NCBI RefSeq assembly: GCF_900215245.1
Contig: NZ_LT907842.1
Coordinates: forward strand, 1,240,001 to 1,304,000
Length of the DNA stretch: 64,000 nucleotides
Reading direction: 5' to 3'
From: Pseudomonas fluorescens
GTDB lineage: Bacteria > Pseudomonadota > Gammaproteobacteria > Pseudomonadales > Pseudomonadaceae
The notes below the pieces were generated by a model. That model searched no databases and was not told where the DNA came from. It was given only the letters and a program-made list of their open reading frames with translations. This document shows, in pieces, positions 49,546-59,166 of the stretch (position 1 is the stretch's first letter; the number at the start of each line of letters is the position of its first letter). A program made the position numbers and the translations under genes.

Positions 49546-49962
49546 ATGAAAAAGACACTCTTTGTTCTTTCTGCCCTTGCCCTGCTCACCGCCTGTAACA
49601 AGGAACCCAAGGAAGCCCCGAAACCCGCACCCGCCTCCGTGCAAGCCACGCTGGTACCGGCGACCCCGCCCACGGACAAATGGGTCGGCAAGTGGATTGG
49701 CGTCGAAGGCCTGAACCTGACCATCGCCAAGGACGACAGCATCGGCCGCGGCCACTACCTTCTCACCATGAAATACGGCCTCGACGCTGACGACTCAGGT
49801 ACCTTCAAGGGTGAAGCCAACGAAGAAGGCATCACGTTCACTCGCCCGGACGGCCCGCAACTGCTGCACGCCGGCGACGGTGAAGCCACTGGCCTGAAAT
49901 GGCTGGCGGATAAAAAGGACTGCCTGGTGGTCGATACCGGCGAAGGGTATTGCCGCGACTGA
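49546..49962 (+). CDS. Lipoprotein of unknown function
   Basis: This 138-residue protein has a lipobox LTAC with C17 as the lipidation site, a Pro-rich linker (KEAPKPAPAS), then a compact domain WVGKWIGVEGLNLTIAKDD and LLTMKYGLDADDSGTFKGEA. The pattern suggests a small beta-barrel of the lipocalin-like kind. ATG 49546 lies after a weak GCC-rich leader. Function unknown. Confidence 0.75.
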   Translation: MKKTLFVLSALALLTACNKEPKEAPKPAPASVQATLVPATPPTDKWVGKWIGVEGLNLTIAKDDSIGRGHYLLTMKYGLDADDSGTFKGEANEEGITFTRPDGPQLLHAGDGEATGLKWLADKKDCLVVDTGEGYCRD

Positions 49963-50132
49963 CCCGGCGTTGCTGACACAACTTTCATCTGGCGCCCGTG
50001 CCACTCCGCCTGACAGCAGCGATACTACGCAGCTCTCGTTACTTGTCGGACAGCCGGGCTGGCGCCATTCATACGCACCAACAACACTGTTCTGAAAAAA
50101 GTGTTCCACAGGTTTATCGAGAGGATTGCCCC

Positions 50133-51026
50133 ATGCTATGGAAAAAAGGCCGACGCAGCGACAACGTGGTAGATGCCCGCGATGACAGTGGCGGCGGCGG
50201 TGGCGGTGGCGGCATGCGTTTTGGGGGCGGCAAGGGCCTGAGCCTCACGGCGATTGTGCTGATTGTCGGCATCGGCTGGCTGACCGGCCAGGACCCGCTG
50301 CAGATCCTCGGCCAGTTGACCGGCCAGATGGAACAAGCGCCCTCGGTGAGCACGCAACCGCAACAGGCTCCGCCGGCCAATGACCAGCAGGCCGACTTCG
50401 TCCGGGCGATTCTGGGGGATACCGAAGACACCTGGGGCCAGGTGTTCCAGGAAAATGGGTTGGCCTACAAGAACCCGAAATTGATTCTGTTCCGTGGCCG
50501 GGTGAATTCTGCCTGCGGTGGCGCCACCTCGGCCAGCGGCCCGTTCTATTGCCCGGCCGACCAGCAAGTGTATCTGGACCTGGATTTCTTCCGGGAAATG
50601 TCGCAGCGCTTCAAGGCCTCCGGCGAGTTCGCCCAGGCCTACGTGATCGCCCACGAAGTCGGGCACCACGTGCAAACCCTGCTGGGCATCTCGGCCAAGA
50701 TCCAGGCCGCACGCCAACAGGGCCGGCAGATGCAAGGCGACGGCGGCTTGTTGGTACGCCAGGAACTGCAAGCCGACTGTTTCGCTGGCGTGTGGGCCAA
50801 CCGCGCGCAAAAACGCCTGAACTGGCTGGAGCCTGGCGATATTGAAGCAGCACTGAATGCGGCCAACGCCATCGGCGACGACCGTTTGCAACAACAGGGT
50901 CAAGGGCGCGTCGTGCCCGACTCGTTTACCCACGGCACCTCGGCACAGCGTGTTCGCTGGTTCAAAACCGGCTTCGCCCAGGGCCAGATCTCTCAATGCG
51001 ACACGTTTACGGCGAAGAGTCTTTAA
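50133..51026 (+). CDS. ypfJ: Neutral zinc metallopeptidase, YpfJ/KPN_02809 family
   Basis: This 297-residue protein has a Gly-rich N-terminus (GGGGGGG at 20-27), one membrane helix (LSLTAIVLIVGIGWL), and the zinc-binding HExxH motif H174-E-V-G-H178 with the third ligand probably Glu in LVRQELQADCFAG. ATG 50133 has GAGAGGA upstream; the frame from 49998 has no such site. It forms a tight operon with the alpha/beta hydrolase gene, which starts immediately after the stop. Physiological substrate unknown. Confidence 0.85.
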   Translation: MLWKKGRRSDNVVDARDDSGGGGGGGGMRFGGGKGLSLTAIVLIVGIGWLTGQDPLQILGQLTGQMEQAPSVSTQPQQAPPANDQQADFVRAILGDTEDTWGQVFQENGLAYKNPKLILFRGRVNSACGGATSASGPFYCPADQQVYLDLDFFREMSQRFKASGEFAQAYVIAHEVGHHVQTLLGISAKIQAARQQGRQMQGDGGLLVRQELQADCFAGVWANRAQKRLNWLEPGDIEAALNAANAIGDDRLQQQGQGRVVPDSFTHGTSAQRVRWFKTGFAQGQISQCDTFTAKSL

Positions 51027-52013
51027 ATGAATAAACGATTGGGATGGCTGTTGGGCGTGTTGATAACGTGTTCCTCCTTCACCTGGGCCGCCGAGGAAGA
51101 CCACGGCGTCAAGGTGGTCAGCCCCGATCGTTTCCATTTGGATGCGGGCGACCTCAGTCTTGGCTTGAGCCAGGACTGGGGCAAGCCGCTGCCTCAGGTC
51201 ACCCGCGCGCTCATCATCGTGCACGGTCGCCTGCGTAACGCGCAGACCTACCTGAAAAGTGGCGAAGAGGCCGCCGAACACGCCGGTGTGGCCGCCAGCA
51301 CGCTGGTGATCGCGCCGCAGTTTCTCAATGAGTCGGACATAACGCGCAATCACCTGGGCAACCCAGTGCTGCGTTGGAGCGGCAATGACTGGATGGCCGG
51401 CGCGCCGTCGACCGGTCCAGGCCAGGTCAGCTCCTACGGCGCGCTTGACCAGATCATCAAGCACTTGGGCAACCGCAAGCTGTTCCCGGCGCTGAAAGAA
51501 ATCGTCGTGGCCGGCCACTCCGGCGGTGGCCAGGTGATACAGCGTTTTGCCCTCACCGGCCACGACCACCCGCTGCTGCAAACCGAGGGCATCAGCCTGC
51601 GTTATGTGGTGGCCAACCCATCGTCCTACGCCTACTTCAGCCCACAGCGGCCGGTAACCTTTGATGCAGCCAGTTGCCCAGGCTTCAATGACTGGAAGTA
51701 CGGCATGCAAAACTTGCCCGACTACGCCAAAGGACAGCGTGCGCAGCAGCTTGAACAGGCTTACGTGTCACGCAACGTCACCTACCTGCTGGGCCAGCAG
51801 GACATCGACCCAAACCACCCGGCGCTGGATAAGAGCTGCGAAGCCGAAACCCAGGGCGCGTATCGGTTGGTTCGTGGGCATAACTACGTTGACTACCTCA
51901 AAGCACGCCATCCGCAGCTGAGCCACAAACTGGTGGAAGTACCGGGGGTCGGGCACGACGGCGATAAGATGTTTACCTCGCCTGAGGGCGAGAAGGTGTT
52001 GTTCGGGAAATAG
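51027..52013 (+). CDS. Exported alpha/beta hydrolase
   Basis: This 328-residue protein has a Sec signal peptide (cleaved near AA-EED at 22) and an alpha/beta-hydrolase nucleophile elbow AGHSGGG with S165; the catalytic His lies in VPGVGHDGD near the C-terminus. The oxyanion segment is IIVHGRLRN. It starts on the base after the ypfJ stop. Substrate unknown. Confidence 0.83.
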   Translation: MNKRLGWLLGVLITCSSFTWAAEEDHGVKVVSPDRFHLDAGDLSLGLSQDWGKPLPQVTRALIIVHGRLRNAQTYLKSGEEAAEHAGVAASTLVIAPQFLNESDITRNHLGNPVLRWSGNDWMAGAPSTGPGQVSSYGALDQIIKHLGNRKLFPALKEIVVAGHSGGGQVIQRFALTGHDHPLLQTEGISLRYVVANPSSYAYFSPQRPVTFDAASCPGFNDWKYGMQNLPDYAKGQRAQQLEQAYVSRNVTYLLGQQDIDPNHPALDKSCEAETQGAYRLVRGHNYVDYLKARHPQLSHKLVEVPGVGHDGDKMFTSPEGEKVLFGK

Positions 52014-52041
52014 CAGGCACTGACGAAACCGGATTAAACAT

Positions 52042-52128
52042 GTGGGAGGGGGCTTGCTCCCGATGGCGGTCTGTCAGCTTCTTTTATGCTGACTGATACA
52101 CCGCTATCGGGAGCAAGCCCCTTCCCAC
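52042..52128. repeat. REP doublet of a second family (GAGGGGGC)
   Basis: The arms read GAGGGGGCTTGCTCCCGA and its inverse, with one mismatch in the right arm. This is a distinct REP class; it occurs in this window only here and at 60236-60322. Confidence 0.9.
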
Positions 52129-52149
52129 ATTTGATCGGTGGTGCCAGGT

Positions 52150-52737
52150 TCAGATCATCTGGCGCAGGGCTGCACAATCCTCAGCATGCCAATCCGCCAA
52201 CTCCGGCCACGGGTTCTCGGGCAAGTTCACCAACACTGTCCTGGTCCCCGCCGCGCGGCCACAGTCCAGGTCAAAGCGGTAATCCCCGACCATCACCATC
52301 TCGCTTGGCGCCACTTCCCAAGCCGTCGCCAGTTTCAGCAAACCACCCGGATTCGGCTTGGGCGGCGCATCTTCACGCCCCAGCACATCCTCGACAGCGA
52401 AACAGTCCGCCAGACCAATCGCTTCCAGCGTGATATGCGCCAACTCCCGCGCATTGCGGGTCAGGATGCCCAGACGGTAACCCCGCCCGGCCAATTCACG
52501 CACCAGCGCCACTGCGCCATCTGCAGCAACCGAGCCGACGGCCAGCGCCCGCTCATGCTCCAGCAACCACGCATGCTTGGCCGCCGCCACATCGGCCGGC
52601 AACGCCGCGAGGTGGGTGAGAATGTCAGCCTCGGGCGGAATCTCCAGAGCCACGCGAATGGCCGCAAAATCATGCACGGCCACCGTGAGGGTGCCGTCCA
52701 TATCAAAGACCCAGTGCTTAACCTCCGACAGGCTCAT
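52150..52737 (-). CDS. HAD-family phosphatase
   Basis: This 195-residue protein has the HAD motif I VFDMDGTL with D12 (nucleophile) and D14, motif II (ILTRNA), motif III (KPNPGGLLKL) and motif IV (MVGDYRFDLDCG). A small helical cap lies between motifs I and II, so it is a small-molecule phosphatase, perhaps of the phosphoglycolate type. It overlaps tesB by four bases. Substrate uncertain. Confidence 0.85.
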   Translation of the reverse strand: MSLSEVKHWVFDMDGTLTVAVHDFAAIRVALEIPPEADILTHLAALPADVAAAKHAWLLEHERALAVGSVAADGAVALVRELAGRGYRLGILTRNARELAHITLEAIGLADCFAVEDVLGREDAPPKPNPGGLLKLATAWEVAPSEMVMVGDYRFDLDCGRAAGTRTVLVNLPENPWPELADWHAEDCAALRQMI

Positions 52738-53603
52738 GCCCAATCCTTGCGATGGCGAATCAGCCCTTCCTGGGTGACCGAAGCCACCAGTTGGCCGGCA
52801 CGGTTGTACACGCTGCCCCGCGAGAAACCACGCGAGTTGCCGGCCCACGGACTGTCCATCGCGTACAGCAACCAGTCATCGGCGCGCAGGTCAGCGTGGA
52901 ACCAGAGTGCATGGTCGAGGCTGGCGACTTGCATGTCTTTCTGCCACACCGTCTTGCCGTGGGGCAGCAGCGAGGTGGTCAGAAGGCCGAAGTCCGACGC
53001 ATAGGCCAACAGGTATTTATGCAGCGCCGGCGCGTCGGCCAAGGCACCGTCAGCCCTGAACCACACGTACTTGACCGGGTCGGACGGCTGCGGGTTGAAC
53101 GGGTCTTTCTCGGTGACCGGGCGCACTTCGATGGGCTTGGGGCACAGCAACTTTTCGCGCATGTGCTCAGGGATCAGGTGCGCGCGTTGTTTGGTCAGCT
53201 CCAGTTCCGACGGCAGGTTTTCCGGGCCGACGACCACCGGCATGGTGGTCTGGTGCTCGAAGCCTTGTTCGTCGTACTGGAACGAGGTGGTGCAGGTGAA
53301 AATCGGGTTGCCCTTCTGGATCGCGGTGACGCGCCGCGTGCTGAAGCTGCCGCCATCGCGCACGCGGTCTACCGAATACACCACCGGCAATGCGGCGTCG
53401 CCGGGGCGCAGGAAATAACCATGCAAGGAATGCACGTGCCGCGCTTCTTCTACGGTCTGGCTGGCCGCCGACAACGACTGGCCGAGCACCTGGCCGCCGA
53501 ACAATTGGCGAAAGCCCAGGTCCTGGCTGCGGCCGCGAAAGAGGTTTTCCTCAATCGGCTCAAGGGTCAGCAAGTCCACCAGATCTTCCAATACTTGGCT
53601 CAT
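52734..53603 (-). CDS. tesB: Acyl-CoA thioesterase II
   Basis: This 289-residue double-hotdog thioesterase hydrolyses acyl-CoA to free fatty acid and CoA. The catalytic Asp lies in SLDHALWFH, Ser/Thr in DSPWAGNSRGF, and Gln in SVTQEGLIR, as in E. coli TesB. I use ATG 53603, with TAGGAG 8 bases upstream. It is the first gene of an operon with the HAD phosphatase. Confidence 0.93.
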   Translation of the reverse strand: MSQVLEDLVDLLTLEPIEENLFRGRSQDLGFRQLFGGQVLGQSLSAASQTVEEARHVHSLHGYFLRPGDAALPVVYSVDRVRDGGSFSTRRVTAIQKGNPIFTCTTSFQYDEQGFEHQTTMPVVVGPENLPSELELTKQRAHLIPEHMREKLLCPKPIEVRPVTEKDPFNPQPSDPVKYVWFRADGALADAPALHKYLLAYASDFGLLTTSLLPHGKTVWQKDMQVASLDHALWFHADLRADDWLLYAMDSPWAGNSRGFSRGSVYNRAGQLVASVTQEGLIRHRKDWA

Positions 53604-53644
53604 AGAGCAACTCCTACAACAATCGATAGGGCATTCCGGGCTGC

Positions 53645-54214
53645 TTATCCGTGCAGCGTGTCCAACCATTGGGCGCGGGTGATGCGATACAAAACGTGAT
53701 GGCGCAGCGGGTCATCGGCTGCGACCTTGGGGTGTTCAAAATCTGCCTGGGGATCGTAATGCATACCGATGGCCTGCATGACTTTTTGTGATGGCAGATT
53801 GGTTTCGGTGGTGAAGGACAGGATTTCATCCAGTTGCAGCCGATCGAAACCACAGCGCAATGCAGTCCAGGCCGCTTCGCTCGCGTAGCCCAGGCCCCAG
53901 TGCTCACGGGCCAGGCGCCAGCCGATCTCGACGGCCGGCCCAAAATCGGCTGCGAAATTGACATTTTGCAGCCCGGTCAGGCCGATAAACTCGCGCGTGT
54001 CCTTGCGCTGCAAGGCCCAAAAGCCAAAACCGTATTCGGCAAAATGGCCGCGAATCCGCCCAATCAGTGCGGCGCTTTCCAGATGGCTCAATTTGGCCGG
54101 GAAATAGCGCATCACCTGCGAGTCGGCGCACATGCGCGCAAATTCCGGCAGGTCGCTGTCGCGCCATTGGCGCAGCACCAGACGTGCGCTTTCCAACTCC
54201 AGTATCGGCTCCAT
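53645..54214 (-). CDS. GNAT N-acetyltransferase (RimJ/RimL-like)
   Basis: This 189-residue protein has the GNAT fold with the acetyl-CoA motif RLAREHWGLGYASEAAW (Q/RxxGxG/A variant) and ESARLVLRQWRDSD at the start. It resembles enzymes that acetylate ribosomal proteins or antibiotics, but the substrate cannot be told. Divergent from the amidohydrolase gene. Confidence 0.85.
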   Translation of the reverse strand: MEPILELESARLVLRQWRDSDLPEFARMCADSQVMRYFPAKLSHLESAALIGRIRGHFAEYGFGFWALQRKDTREFIGLTGLQNVNFAADFGPAVEIGWRLAREHWGLGYASEAAWTALRCGFDRLQLDEILSFTTETNLPSQKVMQAIGMHYDPQADFEHPKVAADDPLRHHVLYRITRAQWLDTLHG

Positions 54215-54289
54215 GGGTCCCCTCCCTTGCCATGTGCGTGAGTGTACAGCGCTGGTAAGATCCTTCGCAGGTTCCCGTCAGAAAATCCC

Positions 54290-55210
54290 ATGCCCTTGCC
54301 ACTGATCTACCACGACGACTACAGCCCCGAGTTCCCAGCGGACCACCGGTTCCCCATGGATAAGTTTCGCCTGTTGCGCGACCACCTGGTGGACAGCGGC
54401 CTGACCGAGGACAGCCAATTGCTGCGCCCGGAGCTGTGCCCGGCAGAGATTCTGGCCCTCGCCCATGAACCTGGGTATATCGAACGCTACCTGAGCGGCG
54501 AGTTGTCCCGTGAAGACCAACGCCGCCTCGGCCTGCCCTGGAACGAAGCCCTGGCCCGGCGCACTGTGCGCGCGGTCGGCGGCTCGATACTGGCCGCCGA
54601 ACAGGCGCTGGAACACGGCCTGGCCTGCCACCTGGCGGGTGGCACCCATCATGCGCATTACGATTACCCGGCCGGCTTTTGCATCTTCAATGACCTCGCG
54701 GTGATCAGCCATTACCTGCTGGCCAGCGGGCGGGTCAACCGCATACTGATCTTCGACTGTGACGTGCATCAGGGCGACGGCACCGCACGCATCCTCCACG
54801 ACACGCCGGATGCAATCACCGTATCGCTGCACTGCGAAAAAAACTTCCCCGCCCGCAAGGCCCAGAGTGACTGGGACATCCCGCTGCCCATGGGCATGGG
54901 CGATGCCGATTACCTCAAAACCGTGGACGACGCGCTCAACTATTTGCTGCCGCTTTACCAGCCGGACCTAGTGCTGTACGACGCCGGTGTCGATGTGCAT
55001 AAAGATGACGCCCTCGGTTACCTCAAGCTGACAGATGCAGGCCTCGCCGCGCGGGATGAAAGCGTGATGCGCCACTGCCTGGGCCGCGACATTCCGGTCA
55101 TGGGCGTGATTGGTGGTGGCTACAGCAAGGACCGCCCTGCCTTGGCCCGCCGCCACGGCATCCTGCATCACAGTGCACAGCGGGTGTGGACGTCATCCGG
55201 TTGTCATTGA
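54290..55210 (+). CDS. Histone-deacetylase-superfamily amidohydrolase
   Basis: This 306-residue zinc hydrolase has the HDAC-type motifs GGTHHAHYDYPAGFCIFND (catalytic His pair) and DCDVHQGDGTA (Asp and His zinc ligands), with GVDVHKDDALG holding the next Asp. It likely removes acetyl groups from polyamines or other small amines. ATG 54290 begins MPLPLIYHDDYSPEFP, as in the family; the frame from 54242 is not supported. Confidence 0.87.
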   Translation: MPLPLIYHDDYSPEFPADHRFPMDKFRLLRDHLVDSGLTEDSQLLRPELCPAEILALAHEPGYIERYLSGELSREDQRRLGLPWNEALARRTVRAVGGSILAAEQALEHGLACHLAGGTHHAHYDYPAGFCIFNDLAVISHYLLASGRVNRILIFDCDVHQGDGTARILHDTPDAITVSLHCEKNFPARKAQSDWDIPLPMGMGDADYLKTVDDALNYLLPLYQPDLVLYDAGVDVHKDDALGYLKLTDAGLAARDESVMRHCLGRDIPVMGVIGGGYSKDRPALARRHGILHHSAQRVWTSSGCH

Positions 55211-55380
55211 AGTGTGAGCGTTACCCACAATGCCTGTGGAACGGCCTGTGGATAACTTGAGCGTAAGCGCCTGAGAGCGAGTGGCCGCATGGCTTGTAGG
55301 AAAGTGTACGTTTTTTGATCAGGCAGCGATGCCGCCGTCGGGTAGAATGCTCGGCCTATTCCGCGACCGTAGCCTTGCCC

Positions 55381-56607
55381 ATGCCTCAAGCCCCTTCTCA
55401 CCACGTCACCATCATCGGCGGCGGCCCTGCCGGGCTGATGGCCGCTGAAGTCTTGAGCCAGGCGGGCGTGCAGGTGGACCTGTATGACGGCATGCCGTCG
55501 GTGGGGCGCAAATTCCTGCTGGCGGGCGTGGGCGGCATGAACATCACCCACTCCGAGGCCTACCCCGCGTTCCTGTCGCGCTACGCCGAACGCGCGCCGC
55601 AGATGGCGCCATTGCTGCGCGGGTTTGGTGCCGAGGCGTTGTGCGAATGGATTCATGGCCTGGGCATTCAAACCTTTGTCGGCACCTCCGGCCGCGTGTT
55701 TCCTACCGACATGAAAGCCGCCCCGCTGCTGCGCGCCTGGCTCAAGCGCCTGCGCGACCAAGGCGTGGTTATCCACACCCGGCATCGTTGGTTGGGCTGG
55801 ACCGCCGACGGCGGTTTACTTATCCACAGCCCGGACGGCGAGAAAACTGTCCACAGCGATGCCATGCTGCTGGCCTTGGGTGGCGGCAGTTGGTCACGCC
55901 TGGGCTCCGACGGCGCGTGGCTCACATTGCTGGAAGACAAAGGCGTGCCCTGCGCCCCGCTGCAACCGAGCAATTGCGGCTTCGAGGTGTCAGCCTGGAG
56001 CGAATTGATGGTCAGCAAATTCGCCGGCGCGCCGTTGAAAAACGTCGCCATCGGCGTGGCGGATGACAAGCCTCGGCTGGGGGAATGTGTGGTCACGGCC
56101 ACGGGTATCGAGGGCAGTTTGATCTACGCACTGTCGGCACCGATTCGTGAAGCGATCAACCGCGCGGGCTCAGCCACCGTGCACATCGACCTGCTGCCAA
56201 GCAAGCCGTTGGACAAAGTCCAGGCGGCCTTGGCCAAACCGCGTGGTTCGCGCTCGATGAGCAAGCATCTGCACAGCCAGTTGGGGTTGGACGGGGTGAA
56301 AGCGGCGCTGTTGCGTGAGTTGGCGCCTAGCGCGCACTTCAATGATCCGGCGCTGTTGGCGATGGATATCAAGGCACTGCCACTGACGCTGGTGAAGACA
56401 CGGCCAATGGATGAGGCGATCAGCACCGCGGGCGGCGTGCCGTTCGAGGCGTTGGATGAGCGGTTGATGCTCAAGCAATTGCCGGGGGTGTTTTGTGCGG
56501 GGGAGATGCTGGATTGGGAAGCGCCGACCGGCGGCTACCTACTCACAGGATGCTTTGCCAGTGGGCGAGCGGCTGGGCGAGGGATGTTGGAGTGGCTTAA
56601 GCACTGA
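55381..56607 (+). CDS. TIGR03862-type flavoprotein (HI0933/BaiN-like)
   Basis: This 408-residue FAD protein has the dinucleotide motif IIGGGPAGLMAAE at the start, GRKFLLAGVGGMNITHSE, and the C-terminal FCAGEMLDWEAPTGGYLLTGCF with GRAAG. It belongs to a flavoprotein group that NCBI calls aminoacetone oxidase family or TIGR03862; a function is not proven. I use ATG 55381; the longer frame from 55315 is without a ribosome-binding site. Confidence 0.82.
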   Translation: MPQAPSHHVTIIGGGPAGLMAAEVLSQAGVQVDLYDGMPSVGRKFLLAGVGGMNITHSEAYPAFLSRYAERAPQMAPLLRGFGAEALCEWIHGLGIQTFVGTSGRVFPTDMKAAPLLRAWLKRLRDQGVVIHTRHRWLGWTADGGLLIHSPDGEKTVHSDAMLLALGGGSWSRLGSDGAWLTLLEDKGVPCAPLQPSNCGFEVSAWSELMVSKFAGAPLKNVAIGVADDKPRLGECVVTATGIEGSLIYALSAPIREAINRAGSATVHIDLLPSKPLDKVQAALAKPRGSRSMSKHLHSQLGLDGVKAALLRELAPSAHFNDPALLAMDIKALPLTLVKTRPMDEAISTAGGVPFEALDERLMLKQLPGVFCAGEMLDWEAPTGGYLLTGCFASGRAAGRGMLEWLKH

Positions 56608-56630
56608 GGTCTGTAGCGAACTCAAAGCCG

Positions 56631-56699
56631 CCTTCGCGAGCAAGCCCGCTCCCACACTTGGAATGCATTTCAAATGTGGGAGCGGGCTTGCTCGCGAAG
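56631..56699. repeat. REP doublet, GAGCGGGC family, short linker
   Basis: The two arms are only about 20 bases apart. It lies between the converging flavoprotein and rhlE genes. Confidence 0.9.
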
Positions 56700-56723
56700 A
56701 GGCCCTCAATAACGCCTCAACTC

Positions 56724-58061
56724 TTATTTTTTCTTACGCGGCCCAGTGTTAAACACCGGCACCTTGCGCACCGGCTTAATCGACGGCTCAGCCGGCGCTA
56801 CGTCGCCACTCTCCACCCACTTACCCAAATTGCGCTTACCGCCACCGCCACCCGACGCCTTAGGCTTCTTCGGTTTCTTCGGCTTCTTCACCACTTGCCC
56901 ACTGGCGTCGGTATCCGGCACGCGGTGCTCAGGCTCGAAATCCGCTTCCATCTTGCGGGTCAAGGTCTGACGCGTGAGCATCTCGATGGCCGACAGCATG
57001 TTCACCTCATCGGCACACACCAGGGAAATCGCCTCACCGGTGTTACCTGCGCGGCCGGTGCGGCCGATACGGTGGATGTAATCCTCGGCCACGATCGGCA
57101 GGTCAAAGTTGACCACCAGCGGCAAGTCTTCAATATCCAACCCCCGCGCGGCCACGTCGGTGGCGACCAGAATCTGCACGTCGCTGGACTTGAAACGGTC
57201 CAGTGCACGCTGACGAGTGGCTTGGGGCTTGTCGCCGTGGATGCCATCGGCATTGATGCCCAGGCCCTGCAATTTATCCACCAGCGCATCCACGCCGTTA
57301 CGGGTCTTGGCGAACACCAGCACCTGCTTCCAGCGGCCTTTGCGCATCAGGTGCACAAACAGCTCCGGCTTGCGCTTCTTGTCCACCGGCACCACCCATT
57401 GCTTCACGGTGTTGGCGGCGACGTTGCGCGGGCTGACTTCAACAGTCAGTGGGTCGTTGAGCATCTGCCCGGCCAGCAAGCGGATCTCATCGGAGAAGGT
57501 CGCGGAGAACAGCAAGGTCTGGCGCTTTTTCGGCAGCATGCGATAAATGTTGGCCAGCTCTTCGGAGAAGCCCAGGTCGAGCATGCGGTCGGCTTCATCC
57601 AGCACCAGGGTTTGCAGCTGATTGAGCTTCAGTGCGTTCTGGCGGAACAGGTCGATCAGGCGGCCAGGCGTGGCGACCAGAATGTCGACGCCCTTGCGCA
57701 GCTTCATCATCTGCGGGTTGATGCTCACGCCGCCATACACCGCGTAAGTGGTCAGCGGCAGGTGCTGGGCGTATTCGGCAACACTGGTGTGAACCTGCTC
57801 GGCCAGTTCACGGGTCGGGCACAGGATCAGCGCGCGCGCCGAGTTGGCAGCGACTTTCGGCCCTTCCATGGTCAGCAGTTGCAGCAGCGGCAGGGCGAAA
57901 CCGGCGGTCTTGCCGGTGCCGGTCTGGGCCGCAGCCATCAGGTCGCGACCGGCCAGCACCGCCGGAATGGCTTGCGCCTGCACCGGCGTCGGGGTCTGGT
58001 AGCCAAGCGTCTCAAGGGCGCGCAGCAAGGGTTCGATCAGGCCAAGGGTGGCGAAAGTCAT
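56724..58061 (-). CDS. rhlE: DEAD-box RNA helicase RhlE
   Basis: This 445-residue helicase has the Q-motif and Walker A AQTGTGKT (45-52), DEAD in VLDEADRM, SAT in LLFSATF, and motif VI HRIGRTGR. The C-terminal tail, from about residue 375, is Lys-rich (KKPKKPKKPK) with GGGGG and ends GPRKKK, as in RhlE-type helicases that act on ribosome assembly and RNA decay. In P. aeruginosa it corresponds to the rhlE1-type gene near tesB. Confidence 0.9.
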   Translation of the reverse strand: MTFATLGLIEPLLRALETLGYQTPTPVQAQAIPAVLAGRDLMAAAQTGTGKTAGFALPLLQLLTMEGPKVAANSARALILCPTRELAEQVHTSVAEYAQHLPLTTYAVYGGVSINPQMMKLRKGVDILVATPGRLIDLFRQNALKLNQLQTLVLDEADRMLDLGFSEELANIYRMLPKKRQTLLFSATFSDEIRLLAGQMLNDPLTVEVSPRNVAANTVKQWVVPVDKKRKPELFVHLMRKGRWKQVLVFAKTRNGVDALVDKLQGLGINADGIHGDKPQATRQRALDRFKSSDVQILVATDVAARGLDIEDLPLVVNFDLPIVAEDYIHRIGRTGRAGNTGEAISLVCADEVNMLSAIEMLTRQTLTRKMEADFEPEHRVPDTDASGQVVKKPKKPKKPKASGGGGGKRNLGKWVESGDVAPAEPSIKPVRKVPVFNTGPRKKK

Positions 58062-58109
58062 GTGTTTACCGTAGGAAAAATTCAGCGCATAGGCGTAATG
58101 CGCCGCAGT

Positions 58110-59006
58110 TTACCTTATTTCCGGCTTGGGCTTTCGCCACTGGGGCAGGCTGATCAACAGCACCGCGCTGATGATCACCAGCATGGCCAAGGCTTCTTCC
58201 ATGCCGATGGTCTCGCCGACGAACACAATGCCCAACAACACGGCGACGGCCGGGTTCACATAGGCATAGCTGGTCGCCGCCGCCGGGCGCACGTGCTTGA
58301 GCAGGTACATATAGGCGTTGAAGGCGATGATCGAGCCAAACACGGCCAGATACGCCAAGGCCAGCCAGCCCTCAAGCGGCGGGATGGAATGCAGTCGCTC
58401 ACCGGTCAGTGCACTGCCCACCAGCAACAACACACCCGCAATGATCATCTCGGCCGCGCTGGCCATGGCGCCCGGCGGCAGCGGCAAATGCCGGCTCCAT
58501 ACCGAACCGAAGGCCCAGGAAGCGGCAGCAAACAGCAACAACATGGCACCTGTCGGGCTCGATTGCAGGTTGGAGCCCATGTTGAGCATGGCGATGCCGA
58601 TAATCCCCAGCACCACCCCGGCCCACTCCAGACGCGTATTACGCGCGCCCCAGAAATACCCGCACAACAAGGTGAACAACGGCACCGTCGCCACCGCCAG
58701 CGCGGCCACACCGGAGGCCACCCCGGTGTGTTCGGCCACCGTCACCGCGCCATTACCAAAGGTCAGCAGCAAAACGCCGATCTTGGCGGCCGCCTTCCAC
58801 TGCACCCACGTCGGCGCAGGCGCCCCGCGCCAGCGCAAAAAGCCATACATCGCCAACCCCGCCACCAGGAATCGAATCCCGCCCAACATCAGCGGCGGCC
58901 AGTACTCCACGCCGATTCGAATCACCAGGTAGGTAGAACCCCAGATCACATACAACGCAAAAAAGGCGGCGATCAACGGTAAGGGAAAGCGACGTGGGCC
59001 AGGCAT
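58110..59006 (-). CDS. yedA: EamA-family exporter, YedA-type
   Basis: This 298-residue membrane protein has ten predicted helices in two EamA repeats, and begins FFALYVIWGSTYLVIRIGVEYWPPLMLGGIRF, close to E. coli YedA. It probably exports a metabolite or amino acid. It is divergent from an Lrp/AsnC-family gene, so it is likely regulated by that protein. Confidence 0.82.
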   Translation of the reverse strand: MPGPRRFPLPLIAAFFALYVIWGSTYLVIRIGVEYWPPLMLGGIRFLVAGLAMYGFLRWRGAPAPTWVQWKAAAKIGVLLLTFGNGAVTVAEHTGVASGVAALAVATVPLFTLLCGYFWGARNTRLEWAGVVLGIIGIAMLNMGSNLQSSPTGAMLLLFAAASWAFGSVWSRHLPLPPGAMASAAEMIIAGVLLLVGSALTGERLHSIPPLEGWLALAYLAVFGSIIAFNAYMYLLKHVRPAAATSYAYVNPAVAVLLGIVFVGETIGMEEALAMLVIISAVLLISLPQWRKPKPEIR

Positions 59007-59166
59007 TGGGTAGCTCTGCGGCAGGGAACGGGAGGCTTATTCTAAAAAGGCAGCACGCTAAACATAAGTTACAAAACCTGTTTAAAGCGCCCATACACTT
59101 TTCAAAGCATGGTTATGAGGGCTATAACCCGTGGATTCGAAAGCCACGCATGACCGGAGCCTTATC

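Noticed and set aside
50136..51710. 524-residue frame on the - strand
   Set aside because: Antisense of ypfJ and the hydrolase, both of which have clear motifs and ribosome-binding sites.
56658..58982. 774-residue frame on the + strand
   Set aside because: Antisense of rhlE and part of yedA; no recognisable domain.
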